This document shows positions 1 through 6,491 of a stretch of DNA of 6,498 bases, in pieces. The stretch's first letter is position 1, and each line of letters starts with the position of its first letter. This DNA comes from Paludibacter sp. (GTDB lineage: Bacteria > Bacteroidota > Bacteroidia > Bacteroidales > Paludibacteraceae). The stretch spans positions 1 through 6,498 of the forward strand of contig JAQWCZ010000118.1 in assembly GCA_028705705.1 (NCBI GenBank), in the 5' to 3' direction. Made by a program: the position numbers and the translations under genes. The notes under the pieces are model-generated. The model searched no databases. It was not told the DNA's origin and worked only from the letters and a program-made list of their open reading frames with translations.

Positions 1-222
1 GCCATCAGCGTTGAACATGCGCATTCTGAAATCAGCTTTTTCCGAAGGTAATATCAAAACCAACCCGTCGGAACCAATACCTTTGTGTCGGTCGCTCCAT
101 CGAACAGCTAATTCTGATGGATTTTTAATGTGCTCTTCAAAACCGTTAATGTATATATAATCGTTACCGGTTCCGTGCATTTTAGTAAATAATGTAAGTC
201 TTTTATGTTTTATTGCTGTCAT
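1..222 (-). CDS. dapF: Diaminopimelate epimerase, N-terminal part (partial)
   Basis: Reading leftward from the ATG at 222-220 gives 74 codons that stay open to the window edge. The product carries the DapF N-terminal signature: [12 protein letters not shown] (residues 14-25), then [10 protein letters not shown] (48-57) and [10 protein letters not shown] (65-74). In DapF the Asn of the GND element contacts the substrate, and the segment ending in NADG lies just before the first catalytic Cys, which would fall beyond the left edge. The cytosolic enzyme converts LL-diaminopimelate to the meso form for lysine and peptidoglycan synthesis. The ATG at 222 is chosen because a strong Bacteroidota promoter ends just upstream of it; the Met at residue 15 lies inside the conserved motif and is too late. 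It is separated from the genes to its right by a 226-bp gap and probably transcribed independently. No damage is seen in the visible part. The family call is firm; only about a quarter of the protein is in view. Confidence 0.95.
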   Translation of the reverse strand, partial: MTAIKHKRLTLFTKMHGTGNDYIYINGFEEHIKNPSELAVRWSDRHKGIGSDGLVLILPSEKADFRMRMFNADG

Positions 223-240
223 AATGTTTGTAATACGATG

Positions 241-272
241 CAAAAATATACATAATGTCAATTCGCTCCAAA
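241..272 (-). promoter_or_regulatory. Bacteroidota-type promoter for dapF
   Basis: On the minus strand a TTTG (plus-strand CAAA, 269-272) is followed after exactly 20 bp by TATTTTTG (plus-strand CAAAAATA, 241-248). This matches the Bacteroidota primary sigma consensus TTTG, 19-21 bp, TAnnTTTG in every fixed position. The -7 box ends 18 bp before the dapF ATG, so the predicted leader is very short, with little room for a regulatory RNA. The transcription start itself is inferred. Confidence 0.75.
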
Positions 273-316
273 TCATTTGATGTTTGATTTGAAAAAAAAT
301 GTGCACGAATGTTTAA

Positions 317-331
317 TTGTAATAATTACAA
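317..331. repeat. Short palindrome upstream of dapF promoter
   Basis: TTGTAAT, one central A, then ATTACAA: a perfect inverted repeat with 7-bp arms. It lies about 45 bp upstream of the dapF -33 element. An operator for a dimeric regulator is possible, but the sequence is AT-rich and such palindromes arise by chance, so no function is claimed. Confidence 0.35.
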
Positions 332-357
332 AAGAAAAACGGTGAAAGTGAAATGAA

Positions 358-380
358 ATTTGTTAAAATGCTTAACAAAT
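358..380 (-). terminator. Inverted repeat, possible weak terminator after the PH-domain gene
   Basis: ATTTGTTAA (358-366) and TTAACAAAT (372-380) are perfect 9-bp inverted arms around a 5-nt loop. The repeat starts about 70 nt past the stop codon of the PH-domain gene and lies between it and the dapF promoter, a reasonable place for transcription to end. The stem has only two G/C pairs, and on the minus strand it is followed by a T-rich but interrupted stretch (TTTCATTTC), so it is not a classical intrinsic terminator. It could equally be a protein-binding site. Confidence 0.35.
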
Positions 381-448
381 GAAATAGGAGGTGTGTGTGA
401 ATTCAGAAAAAAAGCAGTTTAATACGTTCGTGGCAGATGGTAAAACTA

Positions 449-916
449 TTAAATATCCCAATCCCATACAGGCAACAATCCTGTTTTTCCTGGAACGTTG
501 AAAACAATATTAGGGTTAATCGCCTTTAGTTCTTCTAAAAACTGCTGTTCCCGGGCAGGTGAAATCAATATAAATGGATATTTCGCATTTTTATTTAAAG
601 AAATACGCAATCTTTTTAAAGAGGCTGCTGCTGAAGACAGTGGATTATATGATCGTCTCACCCAAAGAATATCTGTAATGTTGACACTTAGCGTGCGAAT
701 AAACCAGATTTTAATATAAAGCTTATTGCCTGAAATGATATAACGCATTCCTGTAAAAAGGAATATTAGAAGAAAAAGTGTTCCACCAAGCACAAATATA
801 CCTATATGGGTCATGTCTTGAATAACGGGTATCGATACCAGTGTGTATATTGCCAGCGTAAGTGTTGTTAACAAGATACTTACACGTGATCTAAATACTT
901 TTTTTTGATTAGTCAT
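449..916 (-). CDS. Two-TM protein with bacterial PH-like domain (bPH_4/DUF1200-type)
   Basis: 155 residues. A short basic N-terminus (QKKVFRSR) is followed by two hydrophobic segments at about residues 12-31 and 37-57, a hairpin anchor that would leave both ends in the cytoplasm. Residues 58-138 fit the bacterial PH-like fold of the bPH_4/DUF1200 family (YyaB-like): RYIISGNKLYIKI (58-70), SVNITDILWVRRSYNPLSSA (77-96), which contains the family's typical NPLSS element, and ILISPAREQQFLEELK (116-131). Proteins of this family are uncharacterised membrane proteins, and no enzymatic residues are seen. The ATG at 916 is followed by a basic residue cluster and the first membrane segment, as expected. 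It lies 110 bp downstream of the hydrolase stop, and its ATG is in the same frame as the shifted C-terminal reading of that gene, so there is no in-frame stop between them. No separate promoter was found. The family call is fairly sure; its function is unknown. Confidence 0.75.
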   Translation of the reverse strand: MTNQKKVFRSRVSILLTTLTLAIYTLVSIPVIQDMTHIGIFVLGGTLFLLIFLFTGMRYIISGNKLYIKIWFIRTLSVNITDILWVRRSYNPLSSAAASLKRLRISLNKNAKYPFILISPAREQQFLEELKAINPNIVFNVPGKTGLLPVWDWDI

Positions 917-1026
917 GATTATGTGCTTTACGTTATGGTATTTTGTTCTGAGTTGAAAAATACTTCTACCTGCCTGCTGGGTGAGTAGATTATGTTTGCT
1001 AAATACTCCATATCTTAAAAAAAATA

Positions 1027-1701
1027 TTACATGTTTTTGACTTTTTTGTCGAACAAAAGGCCTATATGTGATGATTTCACAAAGATAACATCTTTTTCAA
1101 TACCCATCTTTGTTTGTTCTGGAATTAAAACTCCATCATTGTCGCCTTTTACGAATATGTTGAATCCTTTTTCTTTACTATAAGTGCCAGCTATAAGTAT
1201 AAGTCCAACTTCGCAAGTCGGAATAGGATATTTCCCTGTTCCGGTTAACGGGTTTGTTGTTAAATTGTTGATGTTCGGCCCAATAATGTATTTAACAAAC
1301 GAAAACTGGGCAAAGAAATCAGCCACAGGTGATCCGTTGTTAGGTGGAGCTATCATTACAATCCTGTGTATAAAAGGAAAAGATGTTAATGAATCAAGAT
1401 GCTCATACATTGATCGTACAACTAACGCACCAATGAAATGTGTAACAAAAGAAACTGTATCATAATTTTCTTTCTGAATTTTATGAAAGAGTACATTAGC
1501 AACTGAGTCCACCTCTTCAACTAAACTTGGATAAGAGTAAATTTCACTGACATATCCTGTTTTTTGAATTGCTTTTTGTATCTCTTTAAGTTCTAGGCCT
1601 AAACCACCATATCCATGCACAAGATAAACCTTATTTGTAGCATGCATGCAAATGATACCTATAAATGCCACAACTAATATTGCAATATTCCGTTTATTCA
1701 T
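1027..1701 (-). CDS. PGAP1/lipase-like alpha/beta hydrolase lacking the nucleophilic Ser, C-terminus probably frameshifted
   Basis: 224 residues from the ATG at 1701. Residues 5-18 form a hydrophobic signal sequence or anchor, with no good lipobox. The alpha/beta-hydrolase fold is recognisable: VYLVHGYGG (25-33, oxyanion-hole loop), SFVTHFIGALVVR (84-96, nucleophile elbow), IHRIVMIAPPNNGSP (111-125), GDNDGVLIPEQT (186-197, catalytic Asp probably D189) and SSHIGLL (210-216, catalytic His H212). The fold and the PPNNGSP segment resemble triacylglycerol lipases and PGAP1-like esterases. The elbow normally reads G/T-H-S-x-G, but here residue 89 is Phe (TTC, 1435-1437), one base change from Ser (TCC). 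Asp and His remain, so the product is predicted to be catalytically dead unless the base is an error. The product also stops at 1027 next to an A5 tract: adding one A continues into a family-like C-terminal helix (see findings). It may be a decaying gene or a pseudoenzyme. The fold is sure; current activity is doubtful. Confidence 0.75.
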   Translation of the reverse strand: MNKRNIAILVVAFIGIICMHATNKVYLVHGYGGLGLELKEIQKAIQKTGYVSEIYSYPSLVEEVDSVANVLFHKIQKENYDTVSFVTHFIGALVVRSMYEHLDSLTSFPFIHRIVMIAPPNNGSPVADFFAQFSFVKYIIGPNINNLTTNPLTGTGKYPIPTCEVGLILIAGTYSKEKGFNIFVKGDNDGVLIPEQTKMGIEKDVIFVKSSHIGLLFDKKVKNM

Positions 1702-1833
1702 AAGTTTGTGTGTGGTTTATTCTTCATCACTGTAGTATTGCCAGGAACTAACATGTGAGAATAAACTTTATGTTTGTACAAATTCGGTTATTGTGCTTAA
1801 GTGTATCACCAAACGTGTTTGTATTATTTTTCG

Positions 1834-2079
1834 TTACTTCATATAATACTCTTTGAACTTCTCAAGCATGGAGTAATCTTTATGCATGATATGTAAAATA
1901 CTGTCAGTTACAGAAAGTTTGATAGAAATAACACTATTAATATCTGTTGATTTGTCACCATATTCATAAGAAAGGTGACGACTATAAATTTTTTCATTCA
2001 CGTTATTTTGAGTCTGTGGCAAGCTTGAATACTCAAGATTATATTCAAATAATGCTACTAAACAAAAATTTTGTTTCAA
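1834..2079 (-). CDS. Unrecognised 81-codon ORF without an ATG start; possibly a remnant
   Basis: The frame opens after a stop at 2088-2086. The only early start candidate is TTG at 2079-2077, one base past the stop codon of the small lipoprotein gene, with the A-rich stretch AAATAAAATAAA in front. A GTG at 2001-1999 would give about 55 residues; no ATG exists before residue 65. The product has no signal peptide or membrane segment and reads as a soluble mixed fragment (SVISIKLSVTDSILHIMHKD around 49-68, then an amphipathic tail LEKFKEYYMK). I do not recognise it. Its composition looks protein-like rather than random, and its position suggests translational coupling to the gene before it, but the missing ATG and missing export signal also fit a 5'-truncated remnant of a longer gene. 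About 130 bp follow before the hydrolase; they hold no recognisable promoter. Confidence 0.35.
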   Translation of the reverse strand: MKQNFCLVALFEYNLEYSSLPQTQNNVNEKIYSRHLSYEYGDKSTDINSVISIKLSVTDSILHIMHKDYSMLEKFKEYYMK

Positions 2080-2080
2080 T

Positions 2081-2491
2081 TTATTTTATTTCAATAAGGC
2101 TGTTTAAATAATCTTCATTTATAGTAAATATACTATACGAAGTTTCGGAATTTATTTTTTTTTCTGTTCTATCATACACGTAATTTTCCAAACGAGTTAA
2201 ACTAGTAAGTAGATTATATGTATCCATATATATCTTGTTGTTAATTGCAATATAAAAGGTATCAGTACTATACGGTACTGTTTCAAAATCAGGTGAACCC
2301 CAAAAAGCCTTATACACCTGAGACGGTGCTATATTAAATTCTTTCTCATGAACATTGTCTCCAATATGCTCAATTTTAATGTCATATTGAGTGTCATTTT
2401 TTATACAATAATAACCACCTGTTATTTTATCACAACCACTGAATAATATCGAAATTATGAAAATTAAATAATAATAATAATATGTTTTCAT
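2081..2491 (-). CDS. Small lipoprotein of unknown function
   Basis: 136 residues. The N-terminus is a type II signal peptide: MKTYYYYYLIFIISILFSGC, with the lipidated Cys at residue 20, so the mature protein is tethered to a membrane. The mature part starts CDKITGGYYCIKNDT and contains a second Cys at 29, a beta-rich stretch (YDIKIEHI, DTFYIAINNKIYMDT) and ends SIFTINEDYLNSLIEI, a pattern I associate with small uncharacterised lipoproteins of Bacteroidales that have a beta-sandwich-like core. I cannot name a function. It starts 18 bp after the metalloprotease-like lipoprotein gene, with A-rich sequence before the ATG, so the two are very likely in one operon and may act together at the envelope. 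Five consecutive TAT codons make a Tyr run in the signal peptide, which is unusual because Leu, Ile or Phe is normal there. Confidence 0.8.
   Translation of the reverse strand: MKTYYYYYLIFIISILFSGCDKITGGYYCIKNDTQYDIKIEHIGDNVHEKEFNIAPSQVYKAFWGSPDFETVPYSTDTFYIAINNKIYMDTYNLLTSLTRLENYVYDRTEKKINSETSYSIFTINEDYLNSLIEIK
2468..2482. repeat. Trinucleotide repeat (TAT)5 in signal peptide
   Basis: Five in-frame TAT codons (minus strand) encode Tyr 4-8 of the small lipoprotein, directly after Met-Lys-Thr. Length changes would stay in frame, so this cannot be an on/off switch, but it would alter signal-peptide length. Confidence 0.8.
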
Positions 2492-2509
2492 TTTTATTTC
2501 TAATTTAAA

Positions 2510-4102
2510 TTATAAACTGGTATAAAATCTAAATAATTCATCTAAATGACCTTCGGTAGGATTGTCATACATACTTTTTAAATTGTTTTTTAAACCATCT
2601 AAAGTTTTTGCTTTTTTAATTGCATTCTCAATTTGTTGCAACGTGTATCCGTCAACATTGTCGTTTGTAAATTGTGTTGTATCTCTACCTATTCGTTGAT
2701 TGGTAACATCCATTAAATCAATTATTATTGGAGTGTACTTTTTTTCATGTTTATTAATTATTGTGCTTTTGTCAACATGCTGCCAATCCCTCCAACTTAA
2801 ATATGAAACAGGGTAAATGCTTCTTGGAATTTCATAAGCAACACCTACTGCCCAGCTTTCTACAAGTATATCATCGATTGACCAGAACAAATCTTTGTCA
2901 ATTTCCCAGTGTGAAGTGTGTGCTAATTCGTGAATAGTTGTTTGATAAATATCTGCAGATGTTCTTTTTACTGTACTGCCATCATCATATTTTGCATAGC
3001 TATAAATACAGATACTTGGAATAGTTAACCAACGTAATAGTGGGCTTGCATAAGCTCTTCCAGCTGTATCATAAACACCAATTTTTACACGGGGAGACCA
3101 AAATGAATCTTTAGGAGGTGTTTTTATACCAAATGAAGAAATATTAAACCAATATGTAAAACAAGCTCTATGAACGTTTGCATATACAAATTGTATATTA
3201 GAATTATTTATTTTCACACTCCATGAATTTGTAACTGTATTAGGTCCATTGTATGATGCTTGTGCCCAAAAACCATTACGAATGTCCCAATCTTCACGCT
3301 CCCAAACTAAACTGTAATCAACAGGACCACTAAAAGTATAATCAAAAGTGTAACTGCCATCTGATTTTGTATAACCGTATTTTGCAGTAAACCATCTTGA
3401 TGCTCTTACTTTTACACCCTCAATGCCTATTTCTATACCTAAGACATCATCATCTAATGTTATTTTACCACTTGGTTTAACTTTTGCCTTCATCATTCCA
3501 TTTGTAGATTTTTTTCTGGAATAATATTCATTATTAGTTAATTCAAATGATTTTTCTTCAATTAAAGACCAATAGTTGGAATCAATAGCTTTCACTTTCT
3601 GTGCAGATATACTTGAAGCTTCGCTTTCATCTTGCAGTACTAGTTCTGAAATGATCTCGTATTTGATGTCACCAAAAACATAATCAACAGGCAAAACTAC
3701 ATAAATCCATGTGAAGCCATCTTTTGGGAGACTTGGGTCATGATAATAACTGCCTCCTTCAATTCTTTCGTATTCAAGTGGATAATCAAATAATTCAAAA
3801 CCTTGCTTTTTTAGTGTTTGATATTCTTCTTCTGTCTTTGGTAAGAATCTAACATACAAATTGGTTGCTTGAATATTAATTGGAGTTCGTAGTTTACCAT
3901 CGGCAAGTAATGTTTGATAAGCCTTTCGTATATTTTCAACGGAATATGGGTTTTCTCGTTTTTTGCCAAGTTGAATCATTTCGGGATCTACTGCATTTGC
4001 AATTGAATCAGTTAACTCTGTTGTTAGATTATAGACTTCATTTGTATCACATGAAGTAAGTGTAAATGCCACAATGGTAATTAAATAAAATAGTTTTTTC
4101 AT
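2510..4102 (-). CDS. Lipoprotein with transthyretin-like segment and HELAH zinc-protease motif
   Basis: 530 residues. A type II signal peptide (MKKLFYLITIVAFTLTSC) puts the lipidated Cys at 18. Residues about 50-190 are a family-specific N-terminal region (VRFLPKTEEEYQTL, IYVVLPVDY). Residues about 212-275 look like a carboxypeptidase-regulatory/transthyretin-like beta domain: LGIEIGIEGVKVRASRWF, YTKSDGSYTF, then VDYSLVWEREDWDIRNG. Residues 386-400 read YQTTIHELAHTSHWE. H391, E392 and H395 form a gluzincin-type HExxH, with E415 in ILVESWAV, 20 residues later, as the likely third zinc ligand and E392 as the general base. The C-terminal ~90 residues are helical. The motif predicts a membrane-tethered metallopeptidase; the substrate is unknown. 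I recognise the arrangement from uncharacterised Bacteroidales lipoproteins rather than from a named peptidase family. It starts 48 bp after the barrel protein's stop with no promoter match between, and is followed after 18 bp by the small lipoprotein. The region is AT-rich. Lipoprotein call very likely; active protease likely, not proven. Confidence 0.85.
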   Translation of the reverse strand: MKKLFYLITIVAFTLTSCDTNEVYNLTTELTDSIANAVDPEMIQLGKKRENPYSVENIRKAYQTLLADGKLRTPINIQATNLYVRFLPKTEEEYQTLKKQGFELFDYPLEYERIEGGSYYHDPSLPKDGFTWIYVVLPVDYVFGDIKYEIISELVLQDESEASSISAQKVKAIDSNYWSLIEEKSFELTNNEYYSRKKSTNGMMKAKVKPSGKITLDDDVLGIEIGIEGVKVRASRWFTAKYGYTKSDGSYTFDYTFSGPVDYSLVWEREDWDIRNGFWAQASYNGPNTVTNSWSVKINNSNIQFVYANVHRACFTYWFNISSFGIKTPPKDSFWSPRVKIGVYDTAGRAYASPLLRWLTIPSICIYSYAKYDDGSTVKRTSADIYQTTIHELAHTSHWEIDKDLFWSIDDILVESWAVGVAYEIPRSIYPVSYLSWRDWQHVDKSTIINKHEKKYTPIIIDLMDVTNQRIGRDTTQFTNDNVDGYTLQQIENAIKKAKTLDGLKNNLKSMYDNPTEGHLDELFRFYTSL

Positions 4103-4149
4103 AAATGGTTAATTTTGTGAATAAGTTGAATAATCTATATTGTAATTTT

Positions 4150-6363
4150 TTATACTTTTTTCAGTCGTTCCTGCTCTTCCGTATTGCTTGTTTTGTGTTT
4201 GGTTGTGCTCAAATTCCTGTTGCCGAATTTGTAACTGACAAACAGACGTATGTTTTGTGTGTCGCCGTAATTATCATATAAGTATCGGATGCTATTGGAG
4301 ATAACAGTTGATTTCGAGTGATTTGATCTTAGGATGTCGTTTGATGTTAGCGATATAGTCATATTTTCGTTGAATAGCAGAAGTTTTATGCCGGCATATA
4401 GGATGCTCAGGGCTTCGATATGGTTGTATGCTGCCAGGTAAGGGAATTCATAGAAAAATCCTAGATTAAACAAGATGGTTTTCTTTTTATTTAAAACAAA
4501 ATCATTATTGGTATAGAGTTTTCCGCTCACGATTTCCAGCATAGGATGAGCTGCTGTGATGGTTGCTTTTTTTTGCATGTAATAAACCACTACATTATTA
4601 AAGGAATTCCACCACGAGAATTTGTCAAATAACCAGGATTCGGACAATCCGGTGCTGAAATAATTCACACAGTTTTCGGGATAGTGACGTACAATTCTGG
4701 TAGCTGGATCTACAAAAGGAAAGCTGAAATTATCACCGATAACTGAGGTGTACCATAGTTTATGTTCAAAGTTTGCTGTGTTTAGTGCAAATTCAATGTT
4801 ATCAGCAAAAGATGGTTTCAGGAAAGGGTTTCCCTCGTTATAGTCATAAGCGTTAAAATAGGACTTGAATGGATTTAAAGTCATGAAGTCCGGTCGATTA
4901 ATCCTGCGGCTGTAATTTAAACCGACAGATTGGTCTTCATTGAACTGATAATTCAGATAGCAACTTGGAAATATCCTAAAATAACGATTGGTTGTAGTTT
5001 GATTTAAAGTCTGTGAGAATCCTTCTGTGGTTGTGTGCTCTAATCTAAAACCAATCTGTGTATCGAGTTTTTTTGTGATTTGTTTTGTTGCAGCGCAATA
5101 AGTTGCCAAAATTTTTTCTTTGTAGTTGAAGGTATTTGTTTGTCCGGCATCCACCACTAAATTGCCTAAACTGTTATCATAAAATACAAAGTCGTTGTTG
5201 TTTGTTGAAAATGATACTTTTCCTCCAAAATTCAGATTAATCCATTTCAGCGGAAAATCAACATGAATTTTTGCGGAATAATTGTTTACTTTTCCTTCGT
5301 TGCAGTTTATGTTGGCATAAAAGGTATCTGACATCAAGTTATTGTATGCGTCATAAGTATTCCCGTGGTTTTTTATAGAATCGTAACTATTGTAGGAGAA
5401 AAAATCCAAATCTAACGAAACTTTTTTCCCGAGTGTGTCAATATTTGTAATGCTATGTAAATTAAGTGTATTCAGGTTATTCCACTTAGTTAAGTTTCTC
5501 ACTGTAAGCATTTGTTCCATTAGATGTTCATCCGTATCGAAAACCTTTGTTACTATATGGTTGTTTTTCCTCCTGTATGCAGATTGGTTGCCTATATACA
5601 TGGCTCCGACTGTCCATCGGCTGTTTATATCGTAATCAATTCCGGCATTCCCGTTGAAATCTTTGCCTTTTCCGGAAAAGGGTGCTGTCAACATCCAGGT
5701 TTCATCCTCGTAGAAGATTGTATTTTTCATTTTGTAAAATGTTTGCTTATAATCGGATGTAAAGCCGGCGGAAACCGATAGCTTTTTATTTTTAAAATTG
5801 AAATCTATACCCGCATTTCCCTGAGGGTAGGTGGCTTGTGTATAGGTTCCACGTAGATTTAGGTTCCATGCATCAGTTGTTGCTGTTTTCAATACAATAT
5901 TGATGATGCCGCTATTGCCCTCCGCATCGTATCGGGCAGAGGGTGCGGTTATAACTTCAATACGTTTAATGGATGATGTGGGAATTCCCTTTAAGAAAGT
6001 CGATAAGTTCTCTCCGTTGAGCGGTATGATCCTGTCGTTGATTGTAATGATGATGTTGCTTTTAGCTGTCATGCTGATTTGATCATCCTGTACCTGCACG
6101 CCCGGAGTCATACGCAATGCATCAAAAGCATTGCTCCCTGAATTCATGGTTGTATTTTCAATATGGAAAATCAGCCGGTCGTTTTTTCGAATGAAGAGTT
6201 TCTTCCGGGCGACAATGCTAATTTCATTTAATTGTATTTTCCAGGCTGAAGAATCAGATGGATTTTGTAACCTTTCAACTTGTGGTGTTGTTTGTGCTGG
6301 CAGCTTGATGATAAATACCATCAAATAAAGTGATAGAAGTGCAAATGGCAGATAAAATTTCAT
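4150..6363 (-). CDS. TonB-dependent-receptor-like outer-membrane beta-barrel protein (OMP_b-brl_3 type)
   Basis: 737 residues from the ATG at 6363-6361. This start is chosen because it begins a normal signal peptide (MKFYLPFALLSLYLMVFIIK, cleavage likely after LPA at 23); the frame extends upstream only to a TTG at 6438 with a poor leader. A plug domain spans about 45-160: LNEISIVARKK, DALRMTPGVQVQDDQI (81-96), INDRIIPLNGENL, then IKRIEVITAPSARYDAEGN (132-150) and SGIINIVLK. The barrel follows, with the conserved segment SRRINRPDFMTLNPF (485-499), GNPFLKPSF (511-519), and a final strand LFVSYKFGNRN (707-717) before a charged tail. Members of this family usually carry an N-terminal carboxypeptidase-regulatory-like domain of roughly 100 residues; here only about 20 residues separate the signal peptide from the plug, so it is absent. 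There is no SusD partner, so it is not a SusC-type glycan importer. It is probably the first visible gene of the operon with the two lipoproteins. Transported or bound substrate unknown. Confidence 0.9.
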   Translation of the reverse strand: MKFYLPFALLSLYLMVFIIKLPAQTTPQVERLQNPSDSSAWKIQLNEISIVARKKLFIRKNDRLIFHIENTTMNSGSNAFDALRMTPGVQVQDDQISMTAKSNIIITINDRIIPLNGENLSTFLKGIPTSSIKRIEVITAPSARYDAEGNSGIINIVLKTATTDAWNLNLRGTYTQATYPQGNAGIDFNFKNKKLSVSAGFTSDYKQTFYKMKNTIFYEDETWMLTAPFSGKGKDFNGNAGIDYDINSRWTVGAMYIGNQSAYRRKNNHIVTKVFDTDEHLMEQMLTVRNLTKWNNLNTLNLHSITNIDTLGKKVSLDLDFFSYNSYDSIKNHGNTYDAYNNLMSDTFYANINCNEGKVNNYSAKIHVDFPLKWINLNFGGKVSFSTNNNDFVFYDNSLGNLVVDAGQTNTFNYKEKILATYCAATKQITKKLDTQIGFRLEHTTTEGFSQTLNQTTTNRYFRIFPSCYLNYQFNEDQSVGLNYSRRINRPDFMTLNPFKSYFNAYDYNEGNPFLKPSFADNIEFALNTANFEHKLWYTSVIGDNFSFPFVDPATRIVRHYPENCVNYFSTGLSESWLFDKFSWWNSFNNVVVYYMQKKATITAAHPMLEIVSGKLYTNNDFVLNKKKTILFNLGFFYEFPYLAAYNHIEALSILYAGIKLLLFNENMTISLTSNDILRSNHSKSTVISNSIRYLYDNYGDTQNIRLFVSYKFGNRNLSTTKHKTSNTEEQERLKKV

Positions 6364-6418
6364 AAGTAAATGCTGTGATAATAAACTAATAATCAGGATT
6401 GGTTTTATTGATAGAAAA

Positions 6419-6436
6419 GAATCTATGCAAAGATTC
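6419..6436. repeat. Inverted repeat upstream of the barrel gene
   Basis: GAATCT (6419-6424), six bases, then AGATTC (6431-6436): perfect 6-bp arms, about 55 bp before the barrel gene's ATG. A further GAATC lies at 6448-6452. It could be an operator or a small leader hairpin; chance is also plausible at this size. Confidence 0.3.
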
Positions 6437-6491
6437 AACTATTTTTTGAATCAGAACTTGTTTTATATTGCGTTTTTATTGTAATTTTGTG

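Noticed and set aside
397..501. Plus-strand GTG ORF of 34 residues preceded by AGGAGG
   Set aside because: It overlaps the 3' end of the PH-domain gene, has no promoter, and Shine-Dalgarno sites are weakly used in this phylum; likely chance.
498..719. Plus-strand open frame antisense to the PH-domain gene
   Set aside because: The minus-strand frame has membrane segments and a recognisable domain; the plus reading has none and is a shadow.
928..1011. 27-residue minus-strand ORF starting with ATG between the hydrolase and PH-domain genes
   Set aside because: Too short, with no recognisable features; the overlapping shifted frame gives a better protein reading as the hydrolase C-terminus.
1184..1465. 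Plus-strand open frame antisense to the hydrolase gene
   Set aside because: It mirrors conserved alpha/beta-hydrolase coding sequence and shows no protein features of its own.
1773..1782. TTTGTACAAA palindrome and nearby TTTG motifs upstream of the hydrolase as a promoter
   Set aside because: No TAnnTTTG box occurs at 19-21 bp from any of the TTTG motifs; a 10-bp AT-rich palindrome alone is weak.
2081..2491. Small lipoprotein and the following 81-codon ORF as one frameshifted gene
   Set aside because: The lipoprotein has a natural-looking end and the downstream frame has its own stop at 2088-2086, so one shift would not join them cleanly.
5435..6328. Several plus-strand open frames of 60-85 codons opposite the barrel gene
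   Set aside because: All lie inside the conserved plug and barrel coding region on the other strand; none shows a domain, signal or promoter.
6364..6438. N-terminal extension of the barrel protein by 25 residues from a TTG codon
   Set aside because: The extension places extra residues before a textbook signal peptide that begins at the ATG at 6363; an ATG with a proper signal sequence is the better start.
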